A stretch of 64,000 nt of DNA, taken from positions 45,697 to 109,696 of the forward strand of contig JAVXEO010000001.1 in NCBI GenBank assembly GCA_036658435.1, in the 5' to 3' direction. This document shows positions 45,432-54,353 of this stretch, in pieces; position 1 is the stretch's first letter, and every line of letters starts with the position of its first letter. The notes below the pieces were generated by a model that worked only from the letters and a program-made list of their open reading frames with translations, was not told the DNA's origin and searched no databases. Source of the stretch: DIGJ01 sp036658435. Lineage in GTDB: Bacteria > Bacillota > Clostridia > Lachnospirales > Lachnospiraceae. Made by a program: the position numbers and the translations under genes.

Positions 45432-47771
45432 ATGAAGGATGATAAAAAAGTGTTGCCGGTAATAGCCTTACGTGGCATAACCGTATTACCGGGTATGATG
45501 CTTCATTTTGATATAAATCGTAAAATATCCATTGCAGCAATGGAAGAAGCAATGATTTTGGATCAGATGATATTTGTGGTGATGCAGCGGGATGAAGAGG
45601 TGGAACTGCCAGAACAAGAGAATCTATATGAAGTAGGAACCATCTGTATGGTGAAACAGATTGTCCGGCTTCCTGAGAATATAATTCGTGTAATGATTAC
45701 AGGAATTCAACGAGGTGTATTAGAAAATGTTTTAGAAACCCTTCCTTTTTTAAAAGGGGAAATTTCTACTTATGAAGATCACAGTATGGATCAAATTACA
45801 GAAACAGAAAAGCAGGCAATGCTTCGCGCCATGAAAGAATCGGTTATGATTTATGAAACCGTTATAGGAAAAATACCCAATGCTGCAATAAAAAGAATTC
45901 AAGAAATTGAAAATCTGGAAAAGCTTACGGAGGAAGTAATTAATAATATTTCCGTATCTTCAGAGCAAAAACAGAATATATTAGAAAAATTAGAGCTGCT
46001 TCCCCGTTTTACTGCACTTAGTGTATTATTAAACAGAGAAATTGAAATTCTTAAAATCAAAAGAGACTTTCAGGAAAAAGTGAAGCAACAGATGGACAAA
46101 AATCAAAAAGAATATCTGCTTCGTGAACAAATGAAAGTAATTCGGGAAGAACTTGGAGAAACGAATACAGAAAGTGACATAGAGACCTTTGAAAGGGAGT
46201 TAAAAGAATTGGATGCTCCCAAAGAGGTCATGGATAAAATTCAAAAAGAAATTCTACGATTTAAAAACATTGCATCCAATTCATCGGAAAGTACCGTATC
46301 CCGTGGATATATTGAAACCTTACTTTCCCTGCCATGGAATAAGGCAGGTCAGGACAATAATGATATCAAATATGCAAAAAAAATATTAGAAGAAGATCAT
46401 TATGGACTGAAAAAAGTAAAAGAAAGAGTACTGGAATTTCTTGCTGTACGGGTTTTAAATGGGGGAGGGGAAAGCCCGATAATCTGTCTGGTGGGACCTC
46501 CCGGAACGGGAAAAACTTCCATTGCAAAAAGCATTGCAAAAGCACTGGATAAGGAATATATAAGAATCTGTCTTGGAGGAGTTCGTGATGAAGCAGAAAT
46601 TCGTGGACACAGAAGAACTTATGTAGGTGCTATGCCTGGGCGGATTGCCATGGGAATAAAAAATGCAGGAGTAAAAAATCCACTGATACTTTTGGATGAA
46701 ATAGACAAGGTAAGCAGTGACTATAAAGGAGATACCTCATCGGCTCTTTTAGAAGTCCTGGACTCAGAACAAAACCGGCATTTTACGGATCACTATGTTG
46801 AAATTCCTATGGATTTATCGGAGGTATTATTCATAGCAACGGCAAATACCACACAGACAATACCAAGACCCTTACTGGACCGTATGGAAGTAATTGAGGT
46901 AAGCAGTTACACGGAAAATGAAAAATACCACATTGCAAAAGAACATTTACTTCCCAAAGTCATGAAAAAAAATGGGTTGGATAAGAAACAGCTATCCATT
47001 ACGGTGAAAGGTCTGGAAAAAGTAATCAATTCCTACACAAAGGAATCGGGAGTGCGTAATTTAGAGAGAAGACTTGGTGAAATTTGTCGTAAAAGCGCAA
47101 GAGAAATTCTTGAAAAAGAGAAGACCGGAATTAAAATAAATGAAAAAAATGTAGAAAGCTATTTAGGAAAAGAAATTTATTCTTTTCAAAAGGCAAACAA
47201 AGAAGACGAAATTGGAATTGTAAGAGGACTTGCATGGACAAGCGTTGGAGGAGTCACGCTGGAGATTGAAGTAAATATCATGCCGGGAAAGGGAGACATT
47301 CAATTAACAGGACAACTGGGTGACGTTATGAAAGAATCTGCACGAGCCGGAATGAGTTACATCCGTTCTATAAGTGAAGAACAAGGAATTAAAAAGAATT
47401 TTTTTGAAAAAAATGACATTCACATTCATATTCCGGAAGGAGCCGTGCCAAAAGATGGTCCCTCTGCAGGAATTACCATGGCAACGGCCATGCTATCGGC
47501 GATACGAAACAAAAAAGTACGTGCGGATCTTGCAATGACCGGAGAAATTACTCTTCGGGGAAGAGTGCTTCCAATTGGAGGATTGAAGGAAAAAATTATT
47601 GCTGCGAAAAAAGCCGGTATTTTACAAGTTTTGGTTCCTAAAAAAAATGAGAAAGATATTTTAGAAATGGAAACCGAGATTTTAGAAGGAATAGAAGTAA
47701 CTTTCGTAGAAAATATGATGCAGGTAATATCCCTGGCATTTGTAAAGGAGGAGTTGCAGAATGAATATTAA
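45432..47771 (+). CDS. lon: ATP-dependent protease Lon (LonA)
   Basis: The 779-residue protein has the N-terminal substrate domain ([20 protein letters not shown]), coiled region, AAA+ module with Walker [10 protein letters not shown] (about 354) and the C-terminal Ser-Lys protease with PKDGPSAG (Ser at about 678) and the Lys of [13 protein letters not shown] (about 720). It degrades damaged and regulatory proteins. The frame extends to a TTG at 45399, but ATG 45432 follows AAGGAGGAACGAAGG. Only about 30 bases separate it from the clpX terminator and no promoter is visible there, so its transcription depends on read-through or a promoter inside clpX. It overlaps ysxC by 11 bases. Confidence 0.97.
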   Translation: MKDDKKVLPVIALRGITVLPGMMLHFDINRKISIAAMEEAMILDQMIFVVMQRDEEVELPEQENLYEVGTICMVKQIVRLPENIIRVMITGIQRGVLENVLETLPFLKGEISTYEDHSMDQITETEKQAMLRAMKESVMIYETVIGKIPNAAIKRIQEIENLEKLTEEVINNISVSSEQKQNILEKLELLPRFTALSVLLNREIEILKIKRDFQEKVKQQMDKNQKEYLLREQMKVIREELGETNTESDIETFERELKELDAPKEVMDKIQKEILRFKNIASNSSESTVSRGYIETLLSLPWNKAGQDNNDIKYAKKILEEDHYGLKKVKERVLEFLAVRVLNGGGESPIICLVGPPGTGKTSIAKSIAKALDKEYIRICLGGVRDEAEIRGHRRTYVGAMPGRIAMGIKNAGVKNPLILLDEIDKVSSDYKGDTSSALLEVLDSEQNRHFTDHYVEIPMDLSEVLFIATANTTQTIPRPLLDRMEVIEVSSYTENEKYHIAKEHLLPKVMKKNGLDKKQLSITVKGLEKVINSYTKESGVRNLERRLGEICRKSAREILEKEKTGIKINEKNVESYLGKEIYSFQKANKEDEIGIVRGLAWTSVGGVTLEIEVNIMPGKGDIQLTGQLGDVMKESARAGMSYIRSISEEQGIKKNFFEKNDIHIHIPEGAVPKDGPSAGITMATAMLSAIRNKKVRADLAMTGEITLRGRVLPIGGLKEKIIAAKKAGILQVLVPKKNEKDILEMETEILEGIEVTFVENMMQVISLAFVKEELQNEY

Positions 47772-48372
47772 ATCTGTGAATTTAGAAACAGTATGTGGAA
47801 TCACCAGTACACTTCCGGAAAACGATAAAATGGAAGTGGCCTTTGCGGGAAAATCAAACGTTGGAAAATCTTCCTTAATCAATGCACTGATGAATAGAAA
47901 GTCCTATGCCAGAACATCCCAACAGCCGGGTAAAACTCAGACTATCAACTTTTATAATATCAATGAGTGCTTATACTTTGTGGACTTACCGGGATATGGA
48001 TATGCAAAGGTGGGAAAGGAAACAAAAGAAAAATGGGGAAAGATGATTGACACCTATTTGAAAAACACAAAAAAGCTTCGAATTTTATTTTTGTTGGTGG
48101 ACATTCGCCATGAGCCGGGACAACATGATGCGGATATGTACCAATGGAGCGTAAATTATGGATATAATCCAATTATAATTGCAACAAAGTCCGATAAAAT
48201 CAGCCGGGGTGCTCTTCAAAAACAGGAGGCTGTGATTCGAAAAAAACTAGATTGCATCGAAGGAACCCCGATTATACCATTTTCTGCGCTGAACAAGTCC
48301 GGACGGGATGAAATTTGGGAATATATTGATGATATGCTTTCTTATTATGAAGAGGAAGAACAGGAGCTTTAA
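47761..48372 (+). CDS. ysxC: Ribosome biogenesis GTPase YsxC/EngB
   Basis: The 203-residue GTPase has G1 [11 protein letters not shown]2 [11 protein letters not shown]3 DLPGYG and G4 TKSDK, and belongs to the EngB family needed for 50S subunit assembly. It overlaps the end of lon by 11 bases, the usual lon-ysxC order in Bacillus and clostridia, with AAGGAGGAG upstream inside lon. It ends the tig-clpP-clpX-lon-ysxC block and converges with the DUF4364 gene. Confidence 0.97.
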   Translation: MNIKSVNLETVCGITSTLPENDKMEVAFAGKSNVGKSSLINALMNRKSYARTSQQPGKTQTINFYNINECLYFVDLPGYGYAKVGKETKEKWGKMIDTYLKNTKKLRILFLLVDIRHEPGQHDADMYQWSVNYGYNPIIIATKSDKISRGALQKQEAVIRKKLDCIEGTPIIPFSALNKSGRDEIWEYIDDMLSYYEEEEQEL

Positions 48373-48412
48373 AAAAGAAAAGAAAGTGAGCATTTACAGA
48401 TACTCACTTTCT
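48371..48412 (-). terminator. Terminator for the minus-strand malic enzyme operon
   Basis: AGAAAGTGAG (48381-48390) pairs with CTCACTTTCT (48403-48412). On the minus strand the stem is followed by a T-rich run (48380 down to 48371), so it fits the end of the DUF4364 gene better than that of ysxC. Confidence 0.75.
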
Positions 48413-48422
48413 GCCTGTAGTG

Positions 48423-48938
48423 TTACATTAGTTCTTGCATTAAATAGGCATATATTTGCTGACTTTTTTCTTTCCAATGATTACAAATAGAAACGGCTTC
48501 TTCTTCAGAAGATACATTTAAACTCACTTCCACGATTTTGCTGCCACATTCCTGAACGTAGCAGTGCGCCATGTATTCACCTTTTTTTTCTTCATAATAT
48601 TCCGATAAGGTGGAAACTTCTTCTCTAAGTTTGTATTTATTCTCATTCAGGTAATCTAAAATTTCTGTTTTAATGGCATCCCCAATTTCTTTGTTAAAAA
48701 AAGTTAAGGTTTCACGTCCTGCAGGGGTAATAACAAAGTAGGAACTGTTTCGAATGGTTTCACCTTTTATCAGCTCAGAGGAATCCAGTTCTTTTAATGC
48801 CTGCTGGATATTGAAATAATTGGTATATCCTTTTTCTAGAATAAAATTTGACACTTGAGCATTGGTTAAGGGAAAATCTACCTTATCCAAAATAAACAGA
48901 AGAATCAATTTATATAATGTCATCGAATCCGGGTTCAT
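48423..48938 (-). CDS. DUF4364 family protein, winged-helix-like
   Basis: The 171-residue protein resembles the DUF4364 family common in clostridia. The first 75 residues (LYKLILLFILDKVDFPLTNAQ, then QQALKELDSSELIKG and YFVITPAGRETL) read like a winged-helix DNA-binding domain, with an alpha/beta C-terminal half ending in a helix. It may regulate transcription, but no target is known. The ATG at 48938 lies within the end of the radical SAM gene (29-base overlap), so it is translationally coupled. It ends at a terminator. Confidence 0.8.
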   Translation of the reverse strand: MNPDSMTLYKLILLFILDKVDFPLTNAQVSNFILEKGYTNYFNIQQALKELDSSELIKGETIRNSSYFVITPAGRETLTFFNKEIGDAIKTEILDYLNENKYKLREEVSTLSEYYEEKKGEYMAHCYVQECGSKIVEVSLNVSSEEEAVSICNHWKEKSQQIYAYLMQELM

Positions 48939-49893
48939 GAGAGCACCATTCCTTTCCTTGCCAACTATCTCGTACTTTTAGGGTACGATTAATCTCATTC
49001 ATAACGTGTTTTTTTTGTGCGCTCCAAAGAGGAGCCAGTAATAATTTCTTTGGACCATCGCCGGTGATCCGGTGGATTACAATATCTGGGGGGAGCTGCT
49101 CTAAACAGGATATGACCAAATCAATGTATTCTTCCAGAGTCAATATCTTAATATAAGGCAGGCAGGCTTCTAAATCGGTGCCTTTCAAAACATGAAGAAG
49201 TTGCAGCTTAATTCCCTGAATGGGAAGAGCTCCAACATAACGAACCGATTCTAAAATATCTTCTTTGGATTCCTTTGGAAGTCCCAAAATTAAATGGACA
49301 ATTATGGTAATATTGCGTTTCCTTAGCTGGGCTACGGCATGATCAAAAACAGAAAGAGGATAACCTCTGCGAATAAAGACGGCGGTTTCTTCCTGTATTG
49401 TTTGCAATCCCAGTTCAATCCACACGGGCTTTTTCTTATTCAATTCATCTAAAAGTTCTAAAACTTCAATAGAAAGACAATCGGGTCTTGTCCCAATGGA
49501 AAGGGCAACAATGGAGGGGTGGGAAAGGGCTTCTGTAAAAATCTTTCTCAAATAATCCACAGAAGCATAGGTATTGGTATAAGACTGAAAATAGGCAATA
49601 AATTTATTGCAAACTAAGGCTTTTTGATTTTTTCTCTTTGCAGCACAAAGGGTTTCTATAGCGGAGTCAATCTGCTGTGTAACAGACCCCGCTAATTTTC
49701 CGGCAAAATCTCCGGAACCACCGGCACTACAAAAAATACACCCTCGTGTATCAATCTTACCATCTCGGTTGGGGCAGGTCATACCACCATCCAATGCCAG
49801 CTTATAAACTTTTTCTCCAAATTCTTTCTTTAAATAATAGTCCAAAGAAAAATAACGTTTGTCATTCCAAATACGACAATTCCTTTCTGACAT
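48910..49893 (-). CDS. TIGR01212 family radical SAM protein (YhcC-like)
   Basis: The 327-residue protein has the iron-sulfur cysteines at 40, 52 and 55 (MTCPNRDG...GCIFC), a CX11CX2C spacing typical of the YhcC/TIGR01212 group and related to Elp3, rather than CX3CX2C. Further motifs are AYFQSYTNTYA and GLQTIQE. It uses S-adenosylmethionine to start radical chemistry in the cytoplasm, perhaps on tRNA, though the reaction is unproven as far as I know. It follows malic enzyme after 11 bases and overlaps the DUF4364 gene. Confidence 0.9.
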   Translation of the reverse strand: MSERNCRIWNDKRYFSLDYYLKKEFGEKVYKLALDGGMTCPNRDGKIDTRGCIFCSAGGSGDFAGKLAGSVTQQIDSAIETLCAAKRKNQKALVCNKFIAYFQSYTNTYASVDYLRKIFTEALSHPSIVALSIGTRPDCLSIEVLELLDELNKKKPVWIELGLQTIQEETAVFIRRGYPLSVFDHAVAQLRKRNITIIVHLILGLPKESKEDILESVRYVGALPIQGIKLQLLHVLKGTDLEACLPYIKILTLEEYIDLVISCLEQLPPDIVIHRITGDGPKKLLLAPLWSAQKKHVMNEINRTLKVRDSWQGKEWCSHEPGFDDII

Positions 49894-49904
49894 GAAAAAC
49901 TCCT

Positions 49905-51056
49905 TTAATGAATATGAGATTTAACGGCGTTGCTTACAACAAGAGCAACTTGAGGATCAAAGGCTTCGGGCATGATATTATCCTCACTTAAATCTTCGTC
50001 TCTAACGAGACCGGCGATGGCAAGCGCTGCTGCAAGTTTCATTTCTTCTGTAATCTGTTTTGCCCGTCCTTCTAAGGCTCCTTTAAAGATACCGGGGAAG
50101 GCAACCACATTATTTACCTGATTAGGAAAATCAGAGCGTCCCGTTCCAATTACTTTTGCACCTGCCGCTTTTGCAAGATCCGGCATAATTTCAGGAACTG
50201 GATTTGCCATGGCAAAGAGAATAGAATCTGTATTCATAGAAGCAACCATTTCCTGGGATACAATATTTGGTGCAGAAACACCGATAAAAATATCAGCACC
50301 AATAAAAGCATCTTTTAATCCACCTTTTTCATTTAAAGGATTGGTCACCTGAAGCATTTCTTTTTGCATCCAGTTTATATTGGAAGTTTTATCAGAAAGA
50401 ATACCTTCACGGTCACATAAAATAACATTTATAAAACCATAAGAAAGAAGAAGTTTCGCAATGGCGATTCCTGCAGAACCGGCACCATTTACAATAACTT
50501 TACAGTCTTCTTTTTTCTTGTGAACAACTTTCAGTGCATTGATTACACCGGCTAGAACAACGATAGCAGTTCCGTGTTGGTCATCGTGAAAGACCGGAAT
50601 ATCAAGAAGGGACTTAAGACGTTCTTCGATTTCAAAACATCGGGGAGCTGCAATATCTTCCAAATTAATTCCACCAAAGCCGGGTGCTATATTTACAATG
50701 GTTTTAATGATTTCTTCCGTATCTTGTGTGTCCAAACAGATAGGAAAGGCATTGACACCACCAAATTCCTTGAACAGAACAGCTTTTCCTTCCATAACCG
50801 GCAAGGCAGCATAGGGACCAATGTTACCAAGACCAAGTACAGCACTTCCGTCAGAAACAACCAAAATTGTGTTAGCCTTTATGGTATACTGATAGGCAGC
50901 TTCTCTATCTTCAGCAATAACTTTACAAGGTTCTGCAACTCCGGGAGTATAGGCGAGGGCTAAATCTTCTCTTGTGGTTAGGGAGCATTTTGAGGTGATA
51001 CTTAACTTACCCATCCATTTTTCATGGAGGCTGAGTGCTTTTTCTGAGGTTGTCAT
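49905..51056 (-). CDS. Malic enzyme, NAD(P)-dependent
   Basis: The 383-residue short-form enzyme oxidatively decarboxylates malate to pyruvate. LAYTPGVAEPC contains the catalytic Tyr, KANTILVVSDGSAVLGLGNIGP and FHDDQHGTAIV the metal and substrate sites with the catalytic Lys nearby, and VNGAGSAGIAIAK the dinucleotide fold. The cofactor cannot be decided by eye. AAGGAG lies eight bases before its ATG. It leads a three-gene minus-strand operon and is divergent from rho. Confidence 0.95.
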   Translation of the reverse strand: MTTSEKALSLHEKWMGKLSITSKCSLTTREDLALAYTPGVAEPCKVIAEDREAAYQYTIKANTILVVSDGSAVLGLGNIGPYAALPVMEGKAVLFKEFGGVNAFPICLDTQDTEEIIKTIVNIAPGFGGINLEDIAAPRCFEIEERLKSLLDIPVFHDDQHGTAIVVLAGVINALKVVHKKKEDCKVIVNGAGSAGIAIAKLLLSYGFINVILCDREGILSDKTSNINWMQKEMLQVTNPLNEKGGLKDAFIGADIFIGVSAPNIVSQEMVASMNTDSILFAMANPVPEIMPDLAKAAGAKVIGTGRSDFPNQVNNVVAFPGIFKGALEGRAKQITEEMKLAAALAIAGLVRDEDLSEDNIMPEAFDPQVALVVSNAVKSHIH

Positions 51057-51104
51057 TTTCCATTCTCCTTATTTTTATTTACCTGATTGTAAGAGTCATG
51101 AATA

Positions 51105-51133
51105 ATCATAACATTATAAAAAGTGTAAATCAA
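51105..51133 (-). promoter_or_regulatory. Promoter for the malic enzyme operon
   Basis: On the minus strand TTGATT (51128-51133) is followed after 17 bases by TATGAT (51105-51110). It is back to back with the rho promoter, 12 bases apart. Confidence 0.65.
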
Positions 51134-51144
51134 GGAAAAAAACA

Positions 51145-51172
51145 TTGCAATTTATGCGCTACCGTGTATAAT
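51145..51172 (+). promoter_or_regulatory. Promoter for rho
   Basis: TTGCAA (51145-51150) and a perfect TATAAT (51167-51172) are 16 bases apart. Transcription would begin near 51179, giving rho a leader of about 145 bases. Confidence 0.7.
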
Positions 51173-51297
51173 TATAGTACTAATGAAATTTTCAATGGTG
51201 CATATCAAAAATTCTTATGTAATTCTGCAAAAAGAATCCTTCGTTAAAGAAAAAAGGAAAGTGTGAAAGAACTTATTTTACGCTCCTTTATTTGTGC

Positions 51298-51311
51298 GCC
51301 GCAAATGCGGC
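51298..51311 (+). promoter_or_regulatory. GC-rich hairpin next to the rho ribosome site
   Basis: GCCGC (51298-51302) pairs with GCGGC (51307-51311) around an AAAT loop, five bases ahead of the GGGAG ribosome site of rho. It sits in an otherwise AT-rich long leader and could influence initiation. Confidence 0.4.
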
Positions 51312-51325
51312 AGATGGGAGTTTAC

Positions 51326-52651
51326 ATGAACAATCAATATGAAGCTTTATCTTTGACTGATTTGAAAGTAATAGCGAAAGAAAAGGGATTAAAAAACATT
51401 TCGGCTATGCGCAAACAGGAAGTAGTAGAAGCCTTGCTTGAGATAGAAAAAAAAGAGACCAAAACGGATAATAAAAATGAAGCACCAAAAAAACAGTCTC
51501 CGGTAGATATAGAGCAATTAGACAGTGGAATCACCAAAGAAGGTATTTTGGAAGTACTGCCAGATGGCTATGGTTTCATACGCTGTGACAATTATCTTCC
51601 GGGAGAAAATGATGTTTATGTGTCACCTGCACAAATTCGCCGATTTAACCTGAAAACAGGAGACATTGTTGCGGGAAATATCAGGGTTCGAAACCAAAAT
51701 GAAAAGTTTAGTGCGTTGCTGTTTGTAAAAAGTGTCAATGGATTTCATCCTTCAGAAGCACAAAAAAGAAAAAGATTTGAAGACCTGACTCCTATTTTTC
51801 CCAATGAACGAATTCACTTAGAAACACCGGGATGCAGTGTGGGAATGCGCATGATGGATTTAGTTTCCCCAATTGGAAAAGGGCAGAGGGGAATGCTGGT
51901 ATCTCCTCCCAAGGCAGGAAAAACAACACTGCTTAAACAGGTAGCAAAGGCGATTACACAGAATCATCCCAATATGAATCTAATTATTTTACTAATTGAT
52001 GAACGTCCGGAGGAAGTAACGGATATAAAGGAATCCATTGAAGGTAAAAATGTAGAAGTTATTTACTCCACCTTTGATGAACTGCCGGAAAACCATAAGC
52101 GTGTATCAGAAATGGTAATTGATCGTGCAAGGCGTCTGGTGGAACATAAAAAAGATGTCATTATCTTATTAGACAGCATAACAAGACTTGCAAGGGCATA
52201 CAATTTAACGGTACAGGCAAGTGGAAGAACCTTGTCAGGGGGTCTTGATCCGGCAGCTCTTCATATGCCAAAAAGATTTTTTGGAGCAGCGCGTAATATG
52301 CGGGAAGGGGGAAGCCTTACCATTCTGGCAACCGCATTGGTAGAAACCGGAAGCCGTATGGATGACGTTGTATTTGAAGAATTCAAAGGAACCGGAAACA
52401 TGGAACTGGTATTAGATCGAAGCTTATCAGAAAAAAGAATTTTTCCGGCCATTGACTTAATGAAATCCAGTACCCGAAGAGATGATTTGCTGCTAAACCA
52501 AGAAGAATCAGAGGCAAATTATGTAATTCACAAGGCTCTTGGCGGAATGCGTTCAGAAGAAGCCTTGGAAAAAATCATTGATATGTTTGTAAAAACAAAA
52601 AATAATGAAGAATTTATACAGAGCGTGAAGAAGATAAAAATTCTAGGATAA
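51326..52651 (+). CDS. rho: Transcription termination factor Rho
   Basis: The 441-residue hexameric RNA helicase has an N-terminal Rho_N helix domain ([19 protein letters not shown]), the RNA-binding cold-shock-like domain ([15 protein letters not shown]... [14 protein letters not shown]), Walker [12 protein letters not shown], Walker [17 protein letters not shown] and the Q-loop [12 protein letters not shown]. It ends transcription at unstructured sites. The frame is open to a GTG at 51263, but ATG 51326 follows GGGAG at five bases. The last seven codons with the stop (KIKILG-stop) are duplicated in tandem just behind the gene. Confidence 0.96.
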   Translation: MNNQYEALSLTDLKVIAKEKGLKNISAMRKQEVVEALLEIEKKETKTDNKNEAPKKQSPVDIEQLDSGITKEGILEVLPDGYGFIRCDNYLPGENDVYVSPAQIRRFNLKTGDIVAGNIRVRNQNEKFSALLFVKSVNGFHPSEAQKRKRFEDLTPIFPNERIHLETPGCSVGMRMMDLVSPIGKGQRGMLVSPPKAGKTTLLKQVAKAITQNHPNMNLIILLIDERPEEVTDIKESIEGKNVEVIYSTFDELPENHKRVSEMVIDRARRLVEHKKDVIILLDSITRLARAYNLTVQASGRTLSGGLDPAALHMPKRFFGAARNMREGGSLTILATALVETGSRMDDVVFEEFKGTGNMELVLDRSLSEKRIFPAIDLMKSSTRRDDLLLNQEESEANYVIHKALGGMRSEEALEKIIDMFVKTKNNEEFIQSVKKIKILG

Positions 52652-52672
52652 AAGATAAAAATTCTGGGATAA
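52631..52672 (+). repeat. 21-base tandem duplication of the rho 3' end including the stop
   Basis: The 21 bases at 52631-52651 (AAGATAAAAATTCT then AGGATAA) are repeated at 52652-52672 with one change (A to G). Both copies read KIKILG-stop in frame, so the gene end and stop codon are doubled. Confidence 0.9.
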
Positions 52673-52677
52673 AACCC

Positions 52678-52706
52678 TTGCATTTTATATAAAAATATGA
52701 TACGAT
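52678..52706 (+). promoter_or_regulatory. Promoter for rpmE
   Basis: TTGCAT (52678-52683) and TACGAT (52701-52706) are 17 bases apart, immediately behind the rho tail duplication. Transcription would begin near 52713, at the base of the leader structure. Confidence 0.6.
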
Positions 52707-52711
52707 TAAAA

Positions 52712-52767
52712 AGCTATTCATGTATGGAGAACGTACATATAAGTAGCTGCGATCGGTTGGAACCGAT
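52712..52767 (+). promoter_or_regulatory. Structured rpmE leader, candidate L31 autoregulatory site
   Basis: The leader can form a nested hairpin: AGCTA (52712-52716) with TAGCT (52744-52748) outside and ATGTA (52720-52724) with TACAT (52734-52738) inside, capped by a purine-rich loop TGGAGAACG. A second small stem, ATCGG with CCGAT (52752-52767), follows just before the ribosome site. Autogenous L31 leaders are known in other bacteria; the match is by position and form only. Confidence 0.5.
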
Positions 52768-52790
52768 AAATAATTAGCGAGGTGAAAAAA

Positions 52791-53000
52791 ATGAAACAAG
52801 GAATACATCCAGATTACCATCAGGCAAAGGTTACATGCAACTGTGGTAACGAATTTGTAACCGGATCTACCAATAAGGAAATCCATGTAGAAATTTGTTC
52901 AAAATGCCACTCATTCTACACAGGACAGCAAAAAGCAGCCAAGGCTCGTGGTGCTATTGATAAGTTTAATCGTAGATATGGTTTAAATGAAGAAAAATAA
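52791..53000 (+). CDS. rpmE: 50S ribosomal protein L31, zinc-binding form
   Basis: The 69-residue protein shows the L31 pattern [19 protein letters not shown] with four zinc-binding cysteines in CxC and [12 protein letters not shown], so it is the zinc-containing (C+) paralogue. The frame is open to a GTG nine bases earlier, but that overlaps the ribosome site GAGGTG, so ATG 52791 is used. It has its own promoter, a structured leader and a terminator. Confidence 0.97.
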   Translation: MKQGIHPDYHQAKVTCNCGNEFVTGSTNKEIHVEICSKCHSFYTGQQKAAKARGAIDKFNRRYGLNEEK

Positions 53001-53009
53001 GATAAAATT

Positions 53010-53043
53010 AGGTTGAGGTTACTTTAATCTCAACCTATTTTTT
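53010..53043 (+). terminator. Terminator after rpmE
   Basis: AGGTTGAG (53010-53017) pairs with CTCAACCT (53029-53036), extended inward by TTA with TAA, followed by a T-rich tail to 53043. Confidence 0.85.
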
Positions 53044-53044
53044 C

Positions 53045-53150
53045 ATGTAATAGGAAAGTGCTCCTATTACATAAAAACGCTCCGCTGTGGGTGCGCACGC
53101 CGCGCTAAGGAATATGCTTTGGCGCGAGAGTCTGCAAAGCAGACTCTTTA
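53045..53150 (+). repeat. GC-rich multi-hairpin intergenic element
   Basis: Three successive hairpins: ATGTAATAGGA with TCCTATTACAT (53045-53072, loop AAGTGC), CGCGCTAA with TTGGCGCG (53101-53126, one G:U) and AGAGTCTGC with GCAGACTCT (53127-53147, AAA loop); a GTGCGCAC palindrome sits between the first two. The 53079-53130 part is strongly GC-rich against an AT-rich genome. The first hairpin and its AAAAAC flank recur at 62745. It fills most of the rpmE-DUF1385 gap, which holds no gene. Confidence 0.75.
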
Positions 53151-53192
53151 TCCTGGAATTGAAAAATCACATACATAAAAAGGGGGTATCTC

Positions 53193-54353
53193 ATGAAACC
53201 ATCGGGAATTGGTGGACAAGCTGTGATCGAGGGCGTTATGATGAAGAATCAAGATGTTTATGCCATTGCAGTGCGAAAACCGGATAAAACCATTGATGTT
53301 AAGAAGGAAGAATATGTAAGCATTCAAAAGAAATATAAATTTACAAAGCTTCCCATAATTCGTGGAGTGGTCTCGTTTGTGGAGTCTATGGTGATTGGAA
53401 TGAAGACACTGACTTATTCTGCAAGCTTTTTTGAAGAAGAAGAAACGAAACCAACAAAATTAGAAGAAAATTTCGGAAAAATATTTAAAGGTAAAGCCGA
53501 ATCTGTGATTATGGGATTTACAGTATGTTTGTCAATCTTGATTGCGGTTGGAGTTTTTATGATTTTGCCATTTTTTATTGCAGAAATATTTAAAAAAATG
53601 ACGGACAACACGACGATTCTTGCTGTTATAGAAGGAATAATTCGTATTACTATCTTTATTGCTTATGCGGTTTTAATATCCTTCGTGAAAGATATTAAGC
53701 GGGTATTTATGTACCATGGAGCGGAACATAAGACAATTAACTGTGTGGAAAATGGATTGCCCCTTACGGTTTCCAATGTAAAAAAACAATCCAAACATCA
53801 CAAAAGGTGTGGAACCAGCTTTATGCTGGTGGTTATGTTTATATCCATTCTTTTCTTTATATTTATTCGAGTGGACAATATGTGGCTGAGAGTGCTGTAT
53901 CGTATTTTATTGGTACCGGTCATTGCAGGAATCTCCTATGAATTTATTCGTCTTGCAGGGAAGGGAAACTCCCCCCTTGTTAATCTTTTTAGTAAGCCGG
54001 GCATGTGGATGCAGGCATTGACAACCAAAGAACCGGATGACTCCATGATAGAGGTTGCCATTGCATCCGTAGAGGCAGTATTTGATTGGGAAAAGTACCA
54101 AAAAGAAGAAAGAATGAAAGAAACCTCGAATATCAAAATAGATAAGATGGAAACAGAAACGGCGGTTACGGAAGATAAAATAAAAGTTGTAAAAAAGACG
54201 GTAAAAAAAGCAGAAGAAAAAAACAACAACATAACAAAGAAGGAAGTAAATTTTGGTGAAAAACCGAAGATAACCGAAGACGAGGAAGAGGATGAAATAT
54301 TAAATGCTTTGGACAAGTTTTTTGTATTTAAAGAAGAGAAAAAGGAACCATGA
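53193..54353 (+). CDS. DUF1385 family membrane protein (YqhQ-like)
   Basis: The 386-residue protein begins with the family hallmark GIGGQAVIEGVMMKN and has a conserved FMYHGAEHKTINCVE segment in the middle, with about four membrane helices (about 105-130, 145-170, 205-225, 230-250) and a long charged C-terminal tail rich in Lys and Glu (about 300-386). GGGGG precedes the ATG. Position between rpmE and prmC-prfA is the common order in Firmicutes. The function is unknown; the charged tail varies between species. The stop overlaps the prmC start. Confidence 0.9.
   Translation: MKPSGIGGQAVIEGVMMKNQDVYAIAVRKPDKTIDVKKEEYVSIQKKYKFTKLPIIRGVVSFVESMVIGMKTLTYSASFFEEEETKPTKLEENFGKIFKGKAESVIMGFTVCLSILIAVGVFMILPFFIAEIFKKMTDNTTILAVIEGIIRITIFIAYAVLISFVKDIKRVFMYHGAEHKTINCVENGLPLTVSNVKKQSKHHKRCGTSFMLVVMFISILFFIFIRVDNMWLRVLYRILLVPVIAGISYEFIRLAGKGNSPLVNLFSKPGMWMQALTTKEPDDSMIEVAIASVEAVFDWEKYQKEERMKETSNIKIDKMETETAVTEDKIKVVKKTVKKAEEKNNNITKKEVNFGEKPKITEDEEEDEILNALDKFFVFKEEKKEP

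Noticed and set aside
51035..51247. Plus-strand frame in the malic enzyme-rho gap
   Set aside because: It spans both divergent promoters and has no ribosome site.
53087..53287. Plus-strand frame crossing the GC-rich element into the DUF1385 gene
   Set aside because: It overlaps the hairpin element and the start of a conserved gene in another frame and has no ribosome site.
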